DNA of 64,000 bases from positions 1 to 64,000 of the forward strand of contig NZ_JAODNK010000074.1 in assembly GCF_025465275.1 (NCBI RefSeq). The letters run 5' to 3'. Position 1 is the first letter of the stretch; each line of letters opens with the position of its first letter. The translations under genes were made by a program, and so were the position numbers. Source of the stretch: Nocardia sp. (GTDB taxonomy: Bacteria > Actinomycetota > Actinomycetes > Mycobacteriales > Mycobacteriaceae). The notes under the pieces were generated by a model. The model searched no databases. It worked only from the letters and a program-made list of their open reading frames with translations, and was not told the origin of the DNA. This document shows, in pieces, positions 8,867-18,638 of this stretch.

Positions 8867-11470
8867 TCAGGCGACTGTCAGGGAGGCCGGCGAATGGTGC
8901 GGCGGGACACCGTAGGTGGTGGTGCGCTGGCGGACGGGGCGGCCGATGCCGGTGGCGATCTCGGTGAGTTCCTCGACCGATTTCGCGGAGCCGTGTTCGG
9001 AGCCGGCCATGCGGGAGATGGTCTCCTCCATGAGCGTTCCGCCCACATCGTTGGCGCCGCCGTTCAGCATCAACTGGGTTCCTTTGATGCCGAGCTTCAC
9101 CCAGCTGGTCTGAATATTGTCGATCCGGCCGTGCAGCATGATGCGCGAGAGCGCGTGCGCGGCCCGGTTGTCACGAATGGTCGGCCCCGGGCGCGAGGCT
9201 CCGGCCAGGTACAACGGTGCGCTCTGATGCACGAACGGCAGCAGTACGAATTCGGTGAAACCACCTGTCTCGTCCTGAATTCCGCGCAGCACGCGCAGAT
9301 GCCCGACCCAGTGCTTCGGATTGTCCACGTGCCCGTACATCATGGTCGAGCTGGAGCGGATACCCAGTTTGTGCGCGGTGGTGATGACCTCGATCCAGGC
9401 TGAGGTGGGCAGCTTGCCCTTGGTGAGCACCCAGCGCACCTCATCGTCCAGAATCTCCGCGGCGGTGCCCGGAATGGTGTCCAGCCCAGCCTCTTTCAGG
9501 GCCGAGAGCCAGTCGTGAATGCTCTGCCCGCCACGTGAAGCCCCATTGACGACCTCCATGGGGCTGAAGGCGTGCACATGCATGCTCGGGACCCGCGCCT
9601 TGATCGCGCGCACCAGATCCGCGTAGCCGGTGACCGGCAGCTCCGGATCGATACCGCCCTGCATGCAGATCTCGGTCGCGCCCTCGACATGCGCCTCCCA
9701 GGCGCGGTCGGCGACCTCGTTCGCGCTCAGCGTGAAAGCGTCCGCATCACCCTTGCGCTGCGCGAACGCGCAGAAGCGGCAGCCGGTGTAGCAGATATTG
9801 GTGAAGTTGATATTCCGGTTCACGATGTAGGTGACATCGTCACCGACGGTATCGCGGCGCAGCTGATCGGCCAGCGCGGTAATGGCTTCCAGGGCCGGGC
9901 CGTCGGCCGTGGCCAGGGCCAGGTACTGATCGTCGGTGAGCCCCGCCGGATCCTTCTCGGCGGCGTGCAGCGCGGCCAGCACCTCGGAGTCGAAGCGTTC
10001 GGGCGCGACGACCGCGAGCTCCTTGACCTGCTCGCGAATGGTCTCCCAGTCGCCGAAGGCGCCCAGGCCGTCACCGGCGAGCGCGGAATCACTGCGCGAC
10101 TCGGTATTGCGGCCCTCGGAGTCGATGGCGGTATTGAGATCGACCCGGCCGACCGACTCCCAATCGTGGTCCGGCTCCTGCCAGGGCAGACCGACCGGAT
10201 TCACCTCGCGCGCCAGGCCCGTCGCCGGATCGGCCAGTGCGGCCACGTGCCCGGACACCCGCGGATCGATCCACGGGTGGCCCGCCTGCACATACTTCGG
10301 ATGCACGGTCAGGCGCTGTGTGAGCACATAGCCCGCATCGGCGGTGACCTGCGCCAGCGTCTCCAGATTCGGCCAGGGCCGTTCCGGATTCACATGATCG
10401 GGCGTGAGCGGCGAGACGCCGCCCCAATCGTCGATACCGGCATCGATGAGCGCGCGGCATTCGGCGAGCGATACCAGGTTGGGCGGGGCCTGAATCCGCA
10501 TCTTCGGGCCGAGCAGCAGCCGGGCCACGGCAATGGTGGCGCAGAACTCCTCGAGACCCGCATCGGGGGTATTGCGCATGGCGGTGTCGTGCTTGGCCAG
10601 GAAGTTCTGCACGATCACCTCCTGCACATGCCCGAAAGCCTTGTGCGACTTGCGAATCGCCATAATCGATTCGGCGCGCTCGGTGAGGTTCTCGCCGATG
10701 CCCACCAGAATGCCGGTGGTGAACGGCACCGACAGGCGGCCCGCATCGGTCAGCGTGCGCAGCCGCACCGCCGGATCCTTGTCCGGGCTGCCGTAGTGCG
10801 CCTGGCCCGGCTCGGTGAACAGGCGGGTGGAGGTGGTCTCCAGCATCATGCCCATGGACGGGGCCACCGGCTTGAGGCGGGACATTTCGGCCCAGCTCAT
10901 CACGCCCGGATTCAGGTGCGGCAGCAGGCCGGTTTCCTCGAGTACCCGGATGGACATGGCGCGCACATAGTCGAGGGTGGAGTCGTAGCCGCGCTCGTCG
11001 AGCCACTGCCGGGCTTCCGGCCAGCGCTCCTCCGGGCGGTCACCGAGGGTGAAAAGTGCTTCCTTACAACCGAGTTCGGCGCCCTGCCGGGCGATCTCGA
11101 GGACCTCGTCGGGCTCCAGGTACATGCCCTTGCCCTCGGCGCGCAGCTTGCCGGGCACGGTGACGAAGGTGCAGTAGTGGCACTTGTCGCGGCACAGATG
11201 GGTGAGCGGGATGAACACCTTGCGCGAGTAGGTGATCGGCAGCGTCTCGCCCGCATAGCCCGTCTCGCGCAGTCCCGCATCGCGCACCCGGGCCGCGGAT
11301 TTACTCAGATCTTCCAGGTCGGCGCCGCGCGCCTGCAGCAGCACCACCACCTCGTCGAGGTTGAGCGTCGCGCCGTCGCGCGCCCGCCGCAACGCCCGGC
11401 GCATCCCCGAGGGGCTGGGCGGAGCCGGTGGGGTACTCGGGTTCGGTAGATCCGTCACGCTCTCGATCAT
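8867..11470 (-). CDS. fbiC: FO synthase, fused CofG-CofH (coenzyme F420 biosynthesis)
   Basis: Makes 7,8-didemethyl-8-hydroxy-5-deazariboflavin (FO), the chromophore of F420, from a pyrimidine intermediate and tyrosine using two radical-SAM domains. The CofG-like half has CRDKCHYC (Cys at about 93, 97, 100); the CofH-like half has CYTGCRFC at about residue 558. From the ATG at 11470 the protein is 867 residues, close to the mycobacterial 856; the frame stays open to 11647, but the extra residues look noncoding. It keeps the position between the fdxC-dapC pair and the mshB region seen around Rv1173. F420 then serves reductases and oxidases elsewhere in the genome. Confidence 0.96.
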   Translation of the reverse strand: MIESVTDLPNPSTPPAPPSPSGMRRALRRARDGATLNLDEVVVLLQARGADLEDLSKSAARVRDAGLRETGYAGETLPITYSRKVFIPLTHLCRDKCHYCTFVTVPGKLRAEGKGMYLEPDEVLEIARQGAELGCKEALFTLGDRPEERWPEARQWLDERGYDSTLDYVRAMSIRVLEETGLLPHLNPGVMSWAEMSRLKPVAPSMGMMLETTSTRLFTEPGQAHYGSPDKDPAVRLRTLTDAGRLSVPFTTGILVGIGENLTERAESIMAIRKSHKAFGHVQEVIVQNFLAKHDTAMRNTPDAGLEEFCATIAVARLLLGPKMRIQAPPNLVSLAECRALIDAGIDDWGGVSPLTPDHVNPERPWPNLETLAQVTADAGYVLTQRLTVHPKYVQAGHPWIDPRVSGHVAALADPATGLAREVNPVGLPWQEPDHDWESVGRVDLNTAIDSEGRNTESRSDSALAGDGLGAFGDWETIREQVKELAVVAPERFDSEVLAALHAAEKDPAGLTDDQYLALATADGPALEAITALADQLRRDTVGDDVTYIVNRNINFTNICYTGCRFCAFAQRKGDADAFTLSANEVADRAWEAHVEGATEICMQGGIDPELPVTGYADLVRAIKARVPSMHVHAFSPMEVVNGASRGGQSIHDWLSALKEAGLDTIPGTAAEILDDEVRWVLTKGKLPTSAWIEVITTAHKLGIRSSSTMMYGHVDNPKHWVGHLRVLRGIQDETGGFTEFVLLPFVHQSAPLYLAGASRPGPTIRDNRAAHALSRIMLHGRIDNIQTSWVKLGIKGTQLMLNGGANDVGGTLMEETISRMAGSEHGSAKSVEELTEIATGIGRPVRQRTTTYGVPPHHSPASLTVA

Positions 11471-11714
11471 GCGCCATCCATCCGGCTGATCCGACTCGGG
11501 TGCCATAAGGGTTGGCAACCGGGCAGTACGGCAGGCTATTCCACCGTCGCCCCCGCATATCCTCGCGCACTCCGGCGGTGATCGCCCGATGTGACATGAC
11601 GGATGGGGCAAAACCTTGCGAGGGCCTGGCTGCTCTTCTAAGGTCATCCGCCACGATTACTCGCATCATTCGATTCGAATATTCGCACTGGACGTTTACA
11701 GAAAGCGGGAATCC

Positions 11715-13178
11715 GTGCTCGAGAGACTCAGCCGCGCCACCGTCGTCGCCGCGGCCGGTGCGACGCTCATGCTGACCATCGCCACGAGTCCGGCCTCGGC
11801 CGCCTTCGGTCCGCCGCCGCCCGCCAATCCCTATCTGGGACCGGTGGGCACCGCGACCATGCACGGTGATGCGGAATCCTCCGATTCCACCCCGCTCCCC
11901 GGACCCGGCACCGGCGGTATCAATGCCGACTTCCACGAAGAGGCCGCGGCCTGCCCGACCATCCTGCAGGGCGCGGACGGTTTGCCGCAGGCGCTGTGCA
12001 CCAAGATCACGGACCGGTCGCCGGAGGTGCTGCTGCTCGATCCGAACAGTGGAAACACGCTCGCCACACTGGATCTCACCAAGGGCAGCCTGCTCGGCGG
12101 CGTGTACGCCTACCTCGACCAGCAGGACCGCATGGTCACCGTCGACGGCAGCGGCGAGCTGCTGCGCATCGGGCACCAGCGCGGCGCGGACGGGTCCTGG
12201 GCGCTGTCCATCGCGTCGAAAACGCCTGTATCGCAGGCGGTTACCGCACACTGCGGCAGCGGGGACTGTGATCATGTCGCCGCGGTGACGCCCGACTACG
12301 ACGGCCGCGTCTGGTTCGCCACCGACAATGGTGCGGCGGGTTTCGTGGATCCGGCCACCGGCGCGGCCCGCGCCATCGAACTCGCGCCCGGCGAAACGGT
12401 GGCCAACAGCATCTCCTCGGCGCCGCAGGGCGTCTCCATTGCCACCGACCACGCGCTCTACCAGCTGAGTGCCGACTCCTCGGGCAATCCGCAGATCCTG
12501 TGGCGGCAGCCCTACGATCGCGGCCCCGCCCGCAAGCCCGGCCAGCTGAGCTGGGGCACCGGCGCCACCCCCACCTTCTTCGGACCCGGCAACGGCACCG
12601 AATACGTCGCTATCACCGATAACGCGGCGCCCAAGGAAAGCCTGCTGGTCTTCGACACCGCCACCGGCCACAGCGTCTGTTCGGTCCCGGCCATCGACGG
12701 CACCGAGAACTCCCCCATCGGCTCGGGCAACAGCCTCTTCGTCGCCAGCACCTACGGCTACCCGTATCCGCAACTGCCCGCCAATGCCGGCCCCAGCCAA
12801 CCGGCCAGCGCCTCCTTCACCGGCGGCATGACCCGCATCGACGTCACCGGCTCCGGCTGCTCGGTGGTCTGGACCGACACCGTCCCCTCCGCCGCAGTCC
12901 CCCGCCTCTCCCTGGCCGACGGCAAGATCTACACAGTCGCCCGCTACGGCGCACTGGGCTCCGGCAGCGCCGGCCTACTCCCCACCGGCAGCGCCGGCGG
13001 CGTAGCCGACACCTACAAATTCACCGTCATCGACGCCGCCACCGGCAAGGTCGACAGCGAACAATCCCTGGGCGCCACCACAGTCCAGGACACCCTCCAA
13101 ATGGTCGGCACCATCGCCCCCGGCCGCATCCAATACCAAGGCACCCTAAGCGGCCTCTTCCGAATCACCCCCCGCTAA
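11715..13178 (+). CDS. secreted beta-propeller-like protein of unknown function
   Basis: A 487-residue exported protein. The GTG start gives a clean signal peptide (hydrophobic VVAAAGATLMLTIA, cleavage near ASA-AF); in-frame upstream codons back to 11616 look noncoding. The mature part repeatedly shows short blade-like strands with DG/DPATG turns (LLLDPNSGNTLATLD, GFVDPATGAAR, VFDTATGHSVC, VIDAATGKVD), the pattern of PQQ-like/WD-like propellers. Cys residues probably form disulfides. No catalytic motif is seen. It is divergent from fbiC across about 245 bp, which must hold both promoters. Nocardial and mycobacterial genomes have similar exported proteins, but I cannot name its function. Confidence 0.8.
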   Translation: MLERLSRATVVAAAGATLMLTIATSPASAAFGPPPPANPYLGPVGTATMHGDAESSDSTPLPGPGTGGINADFHEEAAACPTILQGADGLPQALCTKITDRSPEVLLLDPNSGNTLATLDLTKGSLLGGVYAYLDQQDRMVTVDGSGELLRIGHQRGADGSWALSIASKTPVSQAVTAHCGSGDCDHVAAVTPDYDGRVWFATDNGAAGFVDPATGAARAIELAPGETVANSISSAPQGVSIATDHALYQLSADSSGNPQILWRQPYDRGPARKPGQLSWGTGATPTFFGPGNGTEYVAITDNAAPKESLLVFDTATGHSVCSVPAIDGTENSPIGSGNSLFVASTYGYPYPQLPANAGPSQPASASFTGGMTRIDVTGSGCSVVWTDTVPSAAVPRLSLADGKIYTVARYGALGSGSAGLLPTGSAGGVADTYKFTVIDAATGKVDSEQSLGATTVQDTLQMVGTIAPGRIQYQGTLSGLFRITPR

Positions 13179-13215
13179 CCCCCGCCGCCCCTCCACCACA
13201 CAGCACCCCTCCACG

Positions 13216-13480
13216 CCCCACAGCACATATTCGGACCGTGTGAACCAGACCCAGGCTGTGCCGTCCCGACAACGGACGACACAGCACCACCCTTAGTCGG
13301 ACAGCGTGAATTCGCGCCGCGCCGAACCGGAACCGGCTGCGCGATCCCGACGGTGAACAACACAGCGCCACTCCTGGTCGGACAACGCTAATTCGCGCCG
13401 CGCCGAACCGGAACCGGCTGCGCGGTCCCGACGGTGGACAACACAGCGCTGCTCTTGATCGGACAGTGTGTATTCGGGGT
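13216..13480. repeat. 81-bp tandem repeat array
   Basis: Two near-identical 81-bp units start at 13297 and 13378 (TCGGACA...), a third degenerate partial unit at 13459, and a diverged unit precedes them at about 13216. The core GCCGAACCGGAACCGGCTGC is perfectly kept in both main units. The array fills the 387-bp gap between the secreted protein gene and the PH-domain gene, and no gene is visible in it. A start codon for the PH-domain gene within the array (13434) is less likely than 13566. Confidence 0.85.
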
Positions 13481-13565
13481 GTGGGAAAGCGGGGCGGGGT
13501 GTGCGGTCTCGATGGGCGCTGCGGGGTGTGGCAACTGCCGCGCTGGGGGGCGGAATCGTGAAAGC

Positions 13566-14123
13566 ATGGCGGGTATGTCCGATCGTCCCGCCTCAGGCGA
13601 CGTCCGCAGTGCCTCCGGCGAGCTTCGCACCGCCGGGGGCGGCATCATGGCGGACCCGGCCTGGCACCCGAGTCCGCGGGCCAAACTGCTGTGGGCGCTC
13701 AGTGCCACATTGTCGTGGATCTTCCCGTTCGTCGCGCTGATCATCTGGATGATCGTCGATCCGCCGCGGCGCACGGCGCAGGTGTGGATCCTCGGAATCG
13801 CGGTGGTGGCAGCCGCATTCAGCATCGTGGCGGTGCCGCTGTGGCGGTACGCCGTGCACCGGTGGGAGATCACCGATGAGGCCGTCTACACGCGTACCGG
13901 GTGGTTCACGCAGGAGAGCCGGGTCGCGCCGATCAGTCGCGTCCAGACGGTGGACACCTACCGGGGACCGCTGGAGCGGCTGCTCGGGCTGGCCACCGTC
14001 ACCGTGACCACCGCGTCCTCCGCCGGGGCCGTGCACATCAGCGCCCTGGACACCGAGGACGCCCGGCGCACGGTCACACAGCTCACCGAGATCGCGGCCC
14101 GGCATCGCGGAGACGCGACATGA
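13566..14123 (+). CDS. PH-domain (bPH2, YdbS-like) membrane protein
   Basis: A 185-residue protein with a charged N-terminus, two adjacent transmembrane segments (WALSATLSWIFPFVALIIWM; VWILGIAVVAAAFSIVAV) and a bacterial PH-like domain after them (YAVHRWEITDEAVYTRTGWF ... ISRVQTVDTYRGPLERLLGL ... LDTEDARRTVTQL), the signature of the YdbS/YvbH-like family. Its stop overlaps the ATG of the next gene by four bases (ATGA), so both are translated together. ydbS-ydbT type pairs are known; a role in envelope stress or toxin resistance has been proposed for some, but here the function is unknown. The start could also be 13575. Confidence 0.85.
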   Translation: MAGMSDRPASGDVRSASGELRTAGGGIMADPAWHPSPRAKLLWALSATLSWIFPFVALIIWMIVDPPRRTAQVWILGIAVVAAAFSIVAVPLWRYAVHRWEITDEAVYTRTGWFTQESRVAPISRVQTVDTYRGPLERLLGLATVTVTTASSAGAVHISALDTEDARRTVTQLTEIAARHRGDAT

Positions 14124-15874
14124 GTCATCCGCCCGGCCCCGATCCCGCACCGTCCTATGCGCCATCTCCCTACGCGGCCCCGCCCGATGCGCCCCCGTCC
14201 GATGCGCAACCGCCCTACGCGCCCCCGTCCTATGCGCCATCTCCCTACGCGCCACCGGCCGATGCGCAACCGCCCTATGCGCCCCCGGCACTTCCGGACC
14301 CGGCGGCCGCGCCCGGCGTGCCGGAGGCCGAATCCTGGCAGCGGCTGGATCGGCGAATGCTGCTGGTGCATCCCATTACCGAGCTCATCCGCTATATCCC
14401 GGTGCTGCTGGCGACCTTGATCGCCGGTGCGCGCAGCGACAGTCCGGTGTGGAGCCTCGGCGTGGTGGCGGTCATCATCACCTTCGCGCTCACCCGCTGG
14501 TTCACCACCACCTATCGCATCACCGCGGACAATCTGGAACTGCGCACGGGATTGTTTCAGCGCAAACGGCTTTCGGTGCCGCGCAATCGGGTGCGATCGG
14601 TCGATGTGGAGGCGGATCTGCTGCATCGGGTGCTCGGTCTGGCCGTGCTGTCCATCGGCACCGGCCAGCAGGCCGAACGCAAGGACCGGTTCCGGCTCGA
14701 CTCACTCGACGCCCAGCTGGTACCGGCGCTGCGCACCATACTGCTCGAGCACACCCATATGGGATCGGAACATACTGCCGCACAGCAGGTTCCGGAGTCT
14801 GCCGCGAACAGCACCGTGGTGCTCGGCAAACCGCACACCCCGGCCCCCGAAGCCAAGCCGCCGGTGGAAATCGCGCACTGGCGACCGGAGTGGGTGCGGT
14901 ACGCCCCCCTGTCCCTGACCGGATTCGCGATCATCGCCCCGATCCTCGGCCTGGCGTTCCAGTACGGCTTCGCGAAGGTCATTGTCAATTCCGACGCCGT
15001 GCAGGGCCTGGAAGACGGTGGCGCACAAGCCATAGCCCTGGCAATCGCCGCCCTCCTCGTCTTCCTGGTGCTGTTCGTCAGCCTCACCGCCTGCGCCCGC
15101 TACCTCGCCACCTACTACGGGCTGCGGGTCACCGACGACGGCACCACGCTGCATATCCGCCACGGCCTGTTCACCACCCGGCAGATCACCCTCGATCTGG
15201 CGCGCCTGCGCGGAGTCACCGTCAACGAGCCGCTACTGCTGCGCATGGCCGGCGCCGCCGAACTCGAAACCATCATGACCGGCACCAAATCTCGTCAGAA
15301 GGTGCTCCCCCAGGCGCCCCGGACCGCCGTCGATCACACCGTCGCGCATCTGCTCGGCGCCGGCGCCGCCATCGACGACGCACACCTGACCGTCCCGCCA
15401 CCGGTGACCGCCGCTCTGCGGTCACACGGCCCGGCCGCGCAGCGCCGCCGGTTCACCCGCGCGCTCGGCCCCCTGGCGCTCATCGCGGCGGCGCTACTCA
15501 TCACATCCCTTGCGGGCGTGGATATTCCGGCCTGGCCGTGGATACTGCTGGCGGTGGCCGCGGCCTCGGCAGTCGCACTGGCGCAGGACCGCTACCGCGG
15601 CCTCGGCCACACCGTGATCCCGGCCGCCCACGGCAACCCCACCTGGCTCATCACCCGCAGCGGCTCCCTGGATCGCGACCGCGACTGCCTGGAGGGCCCG
15701 GGCATTATCGGCTGGACGGTCCGGCAATCCTGGTTCCAGCGCCGCGCCGGACTGGCGACCATCACCGCCGCGACGGCCGCGGGCAAGAAGCGCTATCACG
15801 TGATCGACATCCCCTTCGATCAAGCCTGGCCGCTGATCGAGGCGGTCACGCCGGGTCAGCTCGGAATCCGCTGA
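14120..15874 (+). CDS. PH-domain (YdbT-like) multi-domain membrane protein with proline-rich N-tail
   Basis: A 584-residue partner of the preceding protein. The first about 70 residues are a Pro/Tyr/Ala repeat (PPYAPPSYAPSPYAPP type) that is also visible as a DNA repeat at 14150-14290. Then come paired transmembrane segments and bPH2 domains in three rounds: TTYRITADNLELRTGLFQR / VRSVDVEADLLHRVLGL; YYGLRVTDDGTTLHIRHG / LRGVTVNEPLLLRMAGAAEL; and a C-terminal one near LIRSGSLDRD. This matches YdbT-like proteins (about 500 residues). Coupled by ATGA overlap to the shorter PH protein, it probably forms a membrane complex with it. A hairpin terminator follows. Confidence 0.87.
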   Translation: MSHPPGPDPAPSYAPSPYAAPPDAPPSDAQPPYAPPSYAPSPYAPPADAQPPYAPPALPDPAAAPGVPEAESWQRLDRRMLLVHPITELIRYIPVLLATLIAGARSDSPVWSLGVVAVIITFALTRWFTTTYRITADNLELRTGLFQRKRLSVPRNRVRSVDVEADLLHRVLGLAVLSIGTGQQAERKDRFRLDSLDAQLVPALRTILLEHTHMGSEHTAAQQVPESAANSTVVLGKPHTPAPEAKPPVEIAHWRPEWVRYAPLSLTGFAIIAPILGLAFQYGFAKVIVNSDAVQGLEDGGAQAIALAIAALLVFLVLFVSLTACARYLATYYGLRVTDDGTTLHIRHGLFTTRQITLDLARLRGVTVNEPLLLRMAGAAELETIMTGTKSRQKVLPQAPRTAVDHTVAHLLGAGAAIDDAHLTVPPPVTAALRSHGPAAQRRRFTRALGPLALIAAALLITSLAGVDIPAWPWILLAVAAASAVALAQDRYRGLGHTVIPAAHGNPTWLITRSGSLDRDRDCLEGPGIIGWTVRQSWFQRRAGLATITAATAAGKKRYHVIDIPFDQAWPLIEAVTPGQLGIR

Positions 15875-15902
15875 GCCGCGCACTGCCCGAACTACGAACG
15901 AT

Positions 15903-15936
15903 GCCCGGCATCGGATCGAATGATCCACTGCCGGGC
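15903..15936. terminator. bidirectional hairpin terminator
   Basis: Perfect stem GCCCGGCA/TGCCGGGC with an inner GGATC/GATCC stem, between two convergent genes that end at 15874 (+) and 15966 (-). There is no long T tract. Confidence 0.65.
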
Positions 15937-15965
15937 CTTGATTCGCGGTATGTCAGGTCAGCTGG

Positions 15966-16433
15966 TCACCACTGTCCGGGGACGTAGTCGCCACCTGCCA
16001 TGCCCGCGATCACATTCAGACGGTTCCAGGCGTTGATCGTCGCGATGAGGGAGATCAGCGCGCCGATCTGATCGTCGTCGAAGGACTTGCGGACCTGCGC
16101 CCAGGTGTCCTCGCCGATGCCGCGGCTGTTGTCGGCCAGGCGGGTGCCCTCCTCGGTCAGCGCCAGGGCGGCGCGCTCGGCCTCGGTGAAGACATTGGAT
16201 TCCTGCCAGGCGGCGATCAGGGCCAGGCGCACCGGGGTCTCACCGGCGTGGACGGCATCCTTGGTGTGCATATCCAGGCACATTCCGCACCCGTTGATCT
16301 GGGAGGCGCGAATCTTCACCAGCTCCTGAATCGCCTTGTCCAGCGGGGACTCGTCGATGACCCGGGCGGCGGTCACCAGGCGCTTGTTGAACTTGGCGGC
16401 GATCTCGTTCTCGTACAGGGCGAAGCGGGTCAT
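15966..16433 (-). CDS. carboxymuconolactone decarboxylase/AhpD-like protein
   Basis: A 155-residue single-domain protein of the AhpD-like fold. The CxxC redox motif with its following His is present (NGCGMCLDMHTKDA), as in alkylhydroperoxidase-type disulfide reductases that protect against peroxides. Start is MTRFALYENEIA with a purine-rich GAGAAAAGAG upstream; the open frame to 16541 is not supported. Its divergent neighbour is a GMC oxidoreductase, which could produce H2O2, so a protective role is possible but is inference. Confidence 0.87.
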   Translation of the reverse strand: MTRFALYENEIAAKFNKRLVTAARVIDESPLDKAIQELVKIRASQINGCGMCLDMHTKDAVHAGETPVRLALIAAWQESNVFTEAERAALALTEEGTRLADNSRGIGEDTWAQVRKSFDDDQIGALISLIATINAWNRLNVIAGMAGGDYVPGQW

Positions 16434-16676
16434 TGTCTGCTCTTTTCTCGTTCGTTGTGCGGCTACATCAGGTCGACGACGCAGCCTGCCGAGGTGTGAC
16501 ATCGGCAGTAATGTGGGCGTCGTCACACCCCGGATCGGCACGTGGAACCGCTGCGCGATGTAACTGCCAATTCACCTGCGATCCAGAGACTTTGACCAGA
16601 TGACAGCGCCAAAAAGTAAGCGGACATTCCGGTGCTGTGGTAGAAATCACCGAGAATTACGAAGGGTGGATTCGTC

Positions 16677-18632
16677 ATGGAACCAACAGCCGAACAGCGG
16701 GCCGCACTGGGCCTGATCTGCGATACGTTCCTGCCCGGGGACGGGCTGACGCTGCCGGCGGCGACGGAGCTCGGGGCTGTCGACACCATCTTCCAGATCC
16801 TGGGGCGCAATCCGCGCGAGGCGGAGCAGAAGCAGCTCGCGACACTGCTCGGACTGTGGGACTCCCGGCTGACGGGACTGCTCACCGGCAATGGCCTGCG
16901 GCGCTTCTCGACGCTGACGCAGGAGCAGCGGGAAGCGGCGCTGCTGCGGCTCGGCGACTCCCGGCTCGCACCGGTCCGCGCCATCTTCCAGGCCCTCAAG
17001 GGCGCCTCACTACTCGCCTACAACGTCACTCCGGGACCGACCGGCACCAATCCACTGTGGAAGGAAATCGGCTACCCGGCCCCGGCCGGCGCCCTGCAGA
17101 CCGCGCCCCAGCCGGCGCTCGCTCCGCTGCGCTTCACCGAATCCACCACGCTCACTTGCGATGTCGTGGTCATCGGTTCCGGCGCGGGCGGCGGTGCGGC
17201 GGCGGCGGTGCTCGCCGAGGCCGGTCTCGACGTGGTGGTGCTGGAACGCGGAAACTATTACGACGACCGGGACTTCGGCGGCGGCGAGCTCGACGCCCTG
17301 ACCAATCTCTACGCGCCCGGCCCCGCGGGCTCGGCCGAAGGCCAGATCACCCTGGTCGCGGGCACCTGCCTGGGCGGCGGCACGGTCGTCAACTGGAGCA
17401 CCTCGCTGCCCACACCCGACAGCGTCCGCCACGAATGGGCCGAGCTGGGCGCCCCGCAGTTCGCCGAGGACGAATTCGGCGACGCGCTTGAGGTGGTGCA
17501 GAAGCGGCTGGGGGTCACTAGGAATCACTCGCCGCTGTCGGCGCGCGACGGCGTGCTGGAGCGCGGCGCCCAGGCGCTCGGGTGGGATATCGACACCCTG
17601 CCCCGCAATGTCACCGACGCCTGCGACGCCGGTATCGAATGCGGCCGTTGCGGTTACGGCTGCCGCCTCGGCGCCAAGCAGTCGGTGAACAAGACCTGGC
17701 TTGCCGATGCCGCCGCCAAGGGTGCGCGCCTGGTGATCGATGCCGACGTGCGCCGAATAGACGTGAAAAATGGTCGCGCCGAGGCAGTTTCGGCACGCAC
17801 CTCGAACGGCGTCGAGATCACCGTGCAGGCCCGCGCGGTAGTGGTGGCCGCCGGCGCCATCCAGACGCCCGCGCTGCTGAAGCGTTCCGGATTGCGCAAT
17901 AAGAACATCGGCCGCCACCTGCGGCTGCATCCGGCCGCAGCGGTCTTCGGCGTCTTCGACGAGGAGATCCGGCCGTGGGAGGGCGGGCTGCAGACCCGCA
18001 TCAGCCGCCACCACGCCGATCTGGACGGTAAGGGCTACGGCGTCATCTACGAGACCGGGCCGATCCATCCGGGCCTGGGCACCGGTTTCATGAGCTGGCG
18101 CGGCGCCGCCGATCATCGCAATACCATGCTGGACTTCGCGCGCTCGGATGCCATCGGCATCATTACCCGGGACCGCGATTCGGGCACCGTCTCGGTGGAC
18201 GGCGACGGCGAGCCCATCGTGAAATACCGGCTGTCGGACTACGACGCCGCACACCTGCACACCGGAATCACCGGCGCGGCATCGATTCTCGAAGCCGCCG
18301 GCGCCCGCCGCATCTTCTCCGGACATCAGGCGGGGGTGTCCTACGAGCCGGGTGTGCGCGGCTCACACGCCGAATTCGACGCCGCCTGCAAGCGCGCCGG
18401 TTACGGTCCGGGACAGTGCGCGCTGGGCGCACTGCACATTATGGGCTCGGCCCGCATGGGCGGCTCCCCGGAGCTCTCGGCCACCAACCCCGACGGTGTC
18501 ACCTGGGATGTCGCGAATATCGTGGTCGCTGACGGCTCCAGCTTCCCCACCGCGCCGGGTGTCAATCCCATGGTGTCCATCGAGGCCATCGCCTACATGA
18601 ACGCCAAACGGCTGGCGGCACAGCTGATTTGA
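16677..18632 (+). CDS. GMC-family FAD oxidoreductase (long-chain alcohol oxidase-like)
   Basis: A 651-residue flavoprotein. A helical N-terminal part (about residues 1-110) resembles the gluconate 2-dehydrogenase gamma-subunit-like region found fused in this subfamily. The FAD motif VVVIGSGAGGGAAAAVLAEAG follows at about 165, then GTCLGGGTVVNW, an unusual four-Cys cluster CGRCGYGC near residue 320 and the C-terminal GSARMGG and GVNPMVSIEAIAYM motifs. The Cys cluster may bind a metal or disulfide. Substrate unknown; steroid or long-chain alcohols fit the family. AGGGTGG stands 8 bases before the ATG. It ends 6 bases before the convergent conservon operon. Confidence 0.87.
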   Translation: MEPTAEQRAALGLICDTFLPGDGLTLPAATELGAVDTIFQILGRNPREAEQKQLATLLGLWDSRLTGLLTGNGLRRFSTLTQEQREAALLRLGDSRLAPVRAIFQALKGASLLAYNVTPGPTGTNPLWKEIGYPAPAGALQTAPQPALAPLRFTESTTLTCDVVVIGSGAGGGAAAAVLAEAGLDVVVLERGNYYDDRDFGGGELDALTNLYAPGPAGSAEGQITLVAGTCLGGGTVVNWSTSLPTPDSVRHEWAELGAPQFAEDEFGDALEVVQKRLGVTRNHSPLSARDGVLERGAQALGWDIDTLPRNVTDACDAGIECGRCGYGCRLGAKQSVNKTWLADAAAKGARLVIDADVRRIDVKNGRAEAVSARTSNGVEITVQARAVVVAAGAIQTPALLKRSGLRNKNIGRHLRLHPAAAVFGVFDEEIRPWEGGLQTRISRHHADLDGKGYGVIYETGPIHPGLGTGFMSWRGAADHRNTMLDFARSDAIGIITRDRDSGTVSVDGDGEPIVKYRLSDYDAAHLHTGITGAASILEAAGARRIFSGHQAGVSYEPGVRGSHAEFDAACKRAGYGPGQCALGALHIMGSARMGGSPELSATNPDGVTWDVANIVVADGSSFPTAPGVNPMVSIEAIAYMNAKRLAAQLI

Positions 18633-18638
18633 CCGCGA

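Noticed and set aside
13216..13480. CRISPR array
   Set aside because: Repeats are 81 bp and adjacent, with no unique spacers, and no cas genes are seen.
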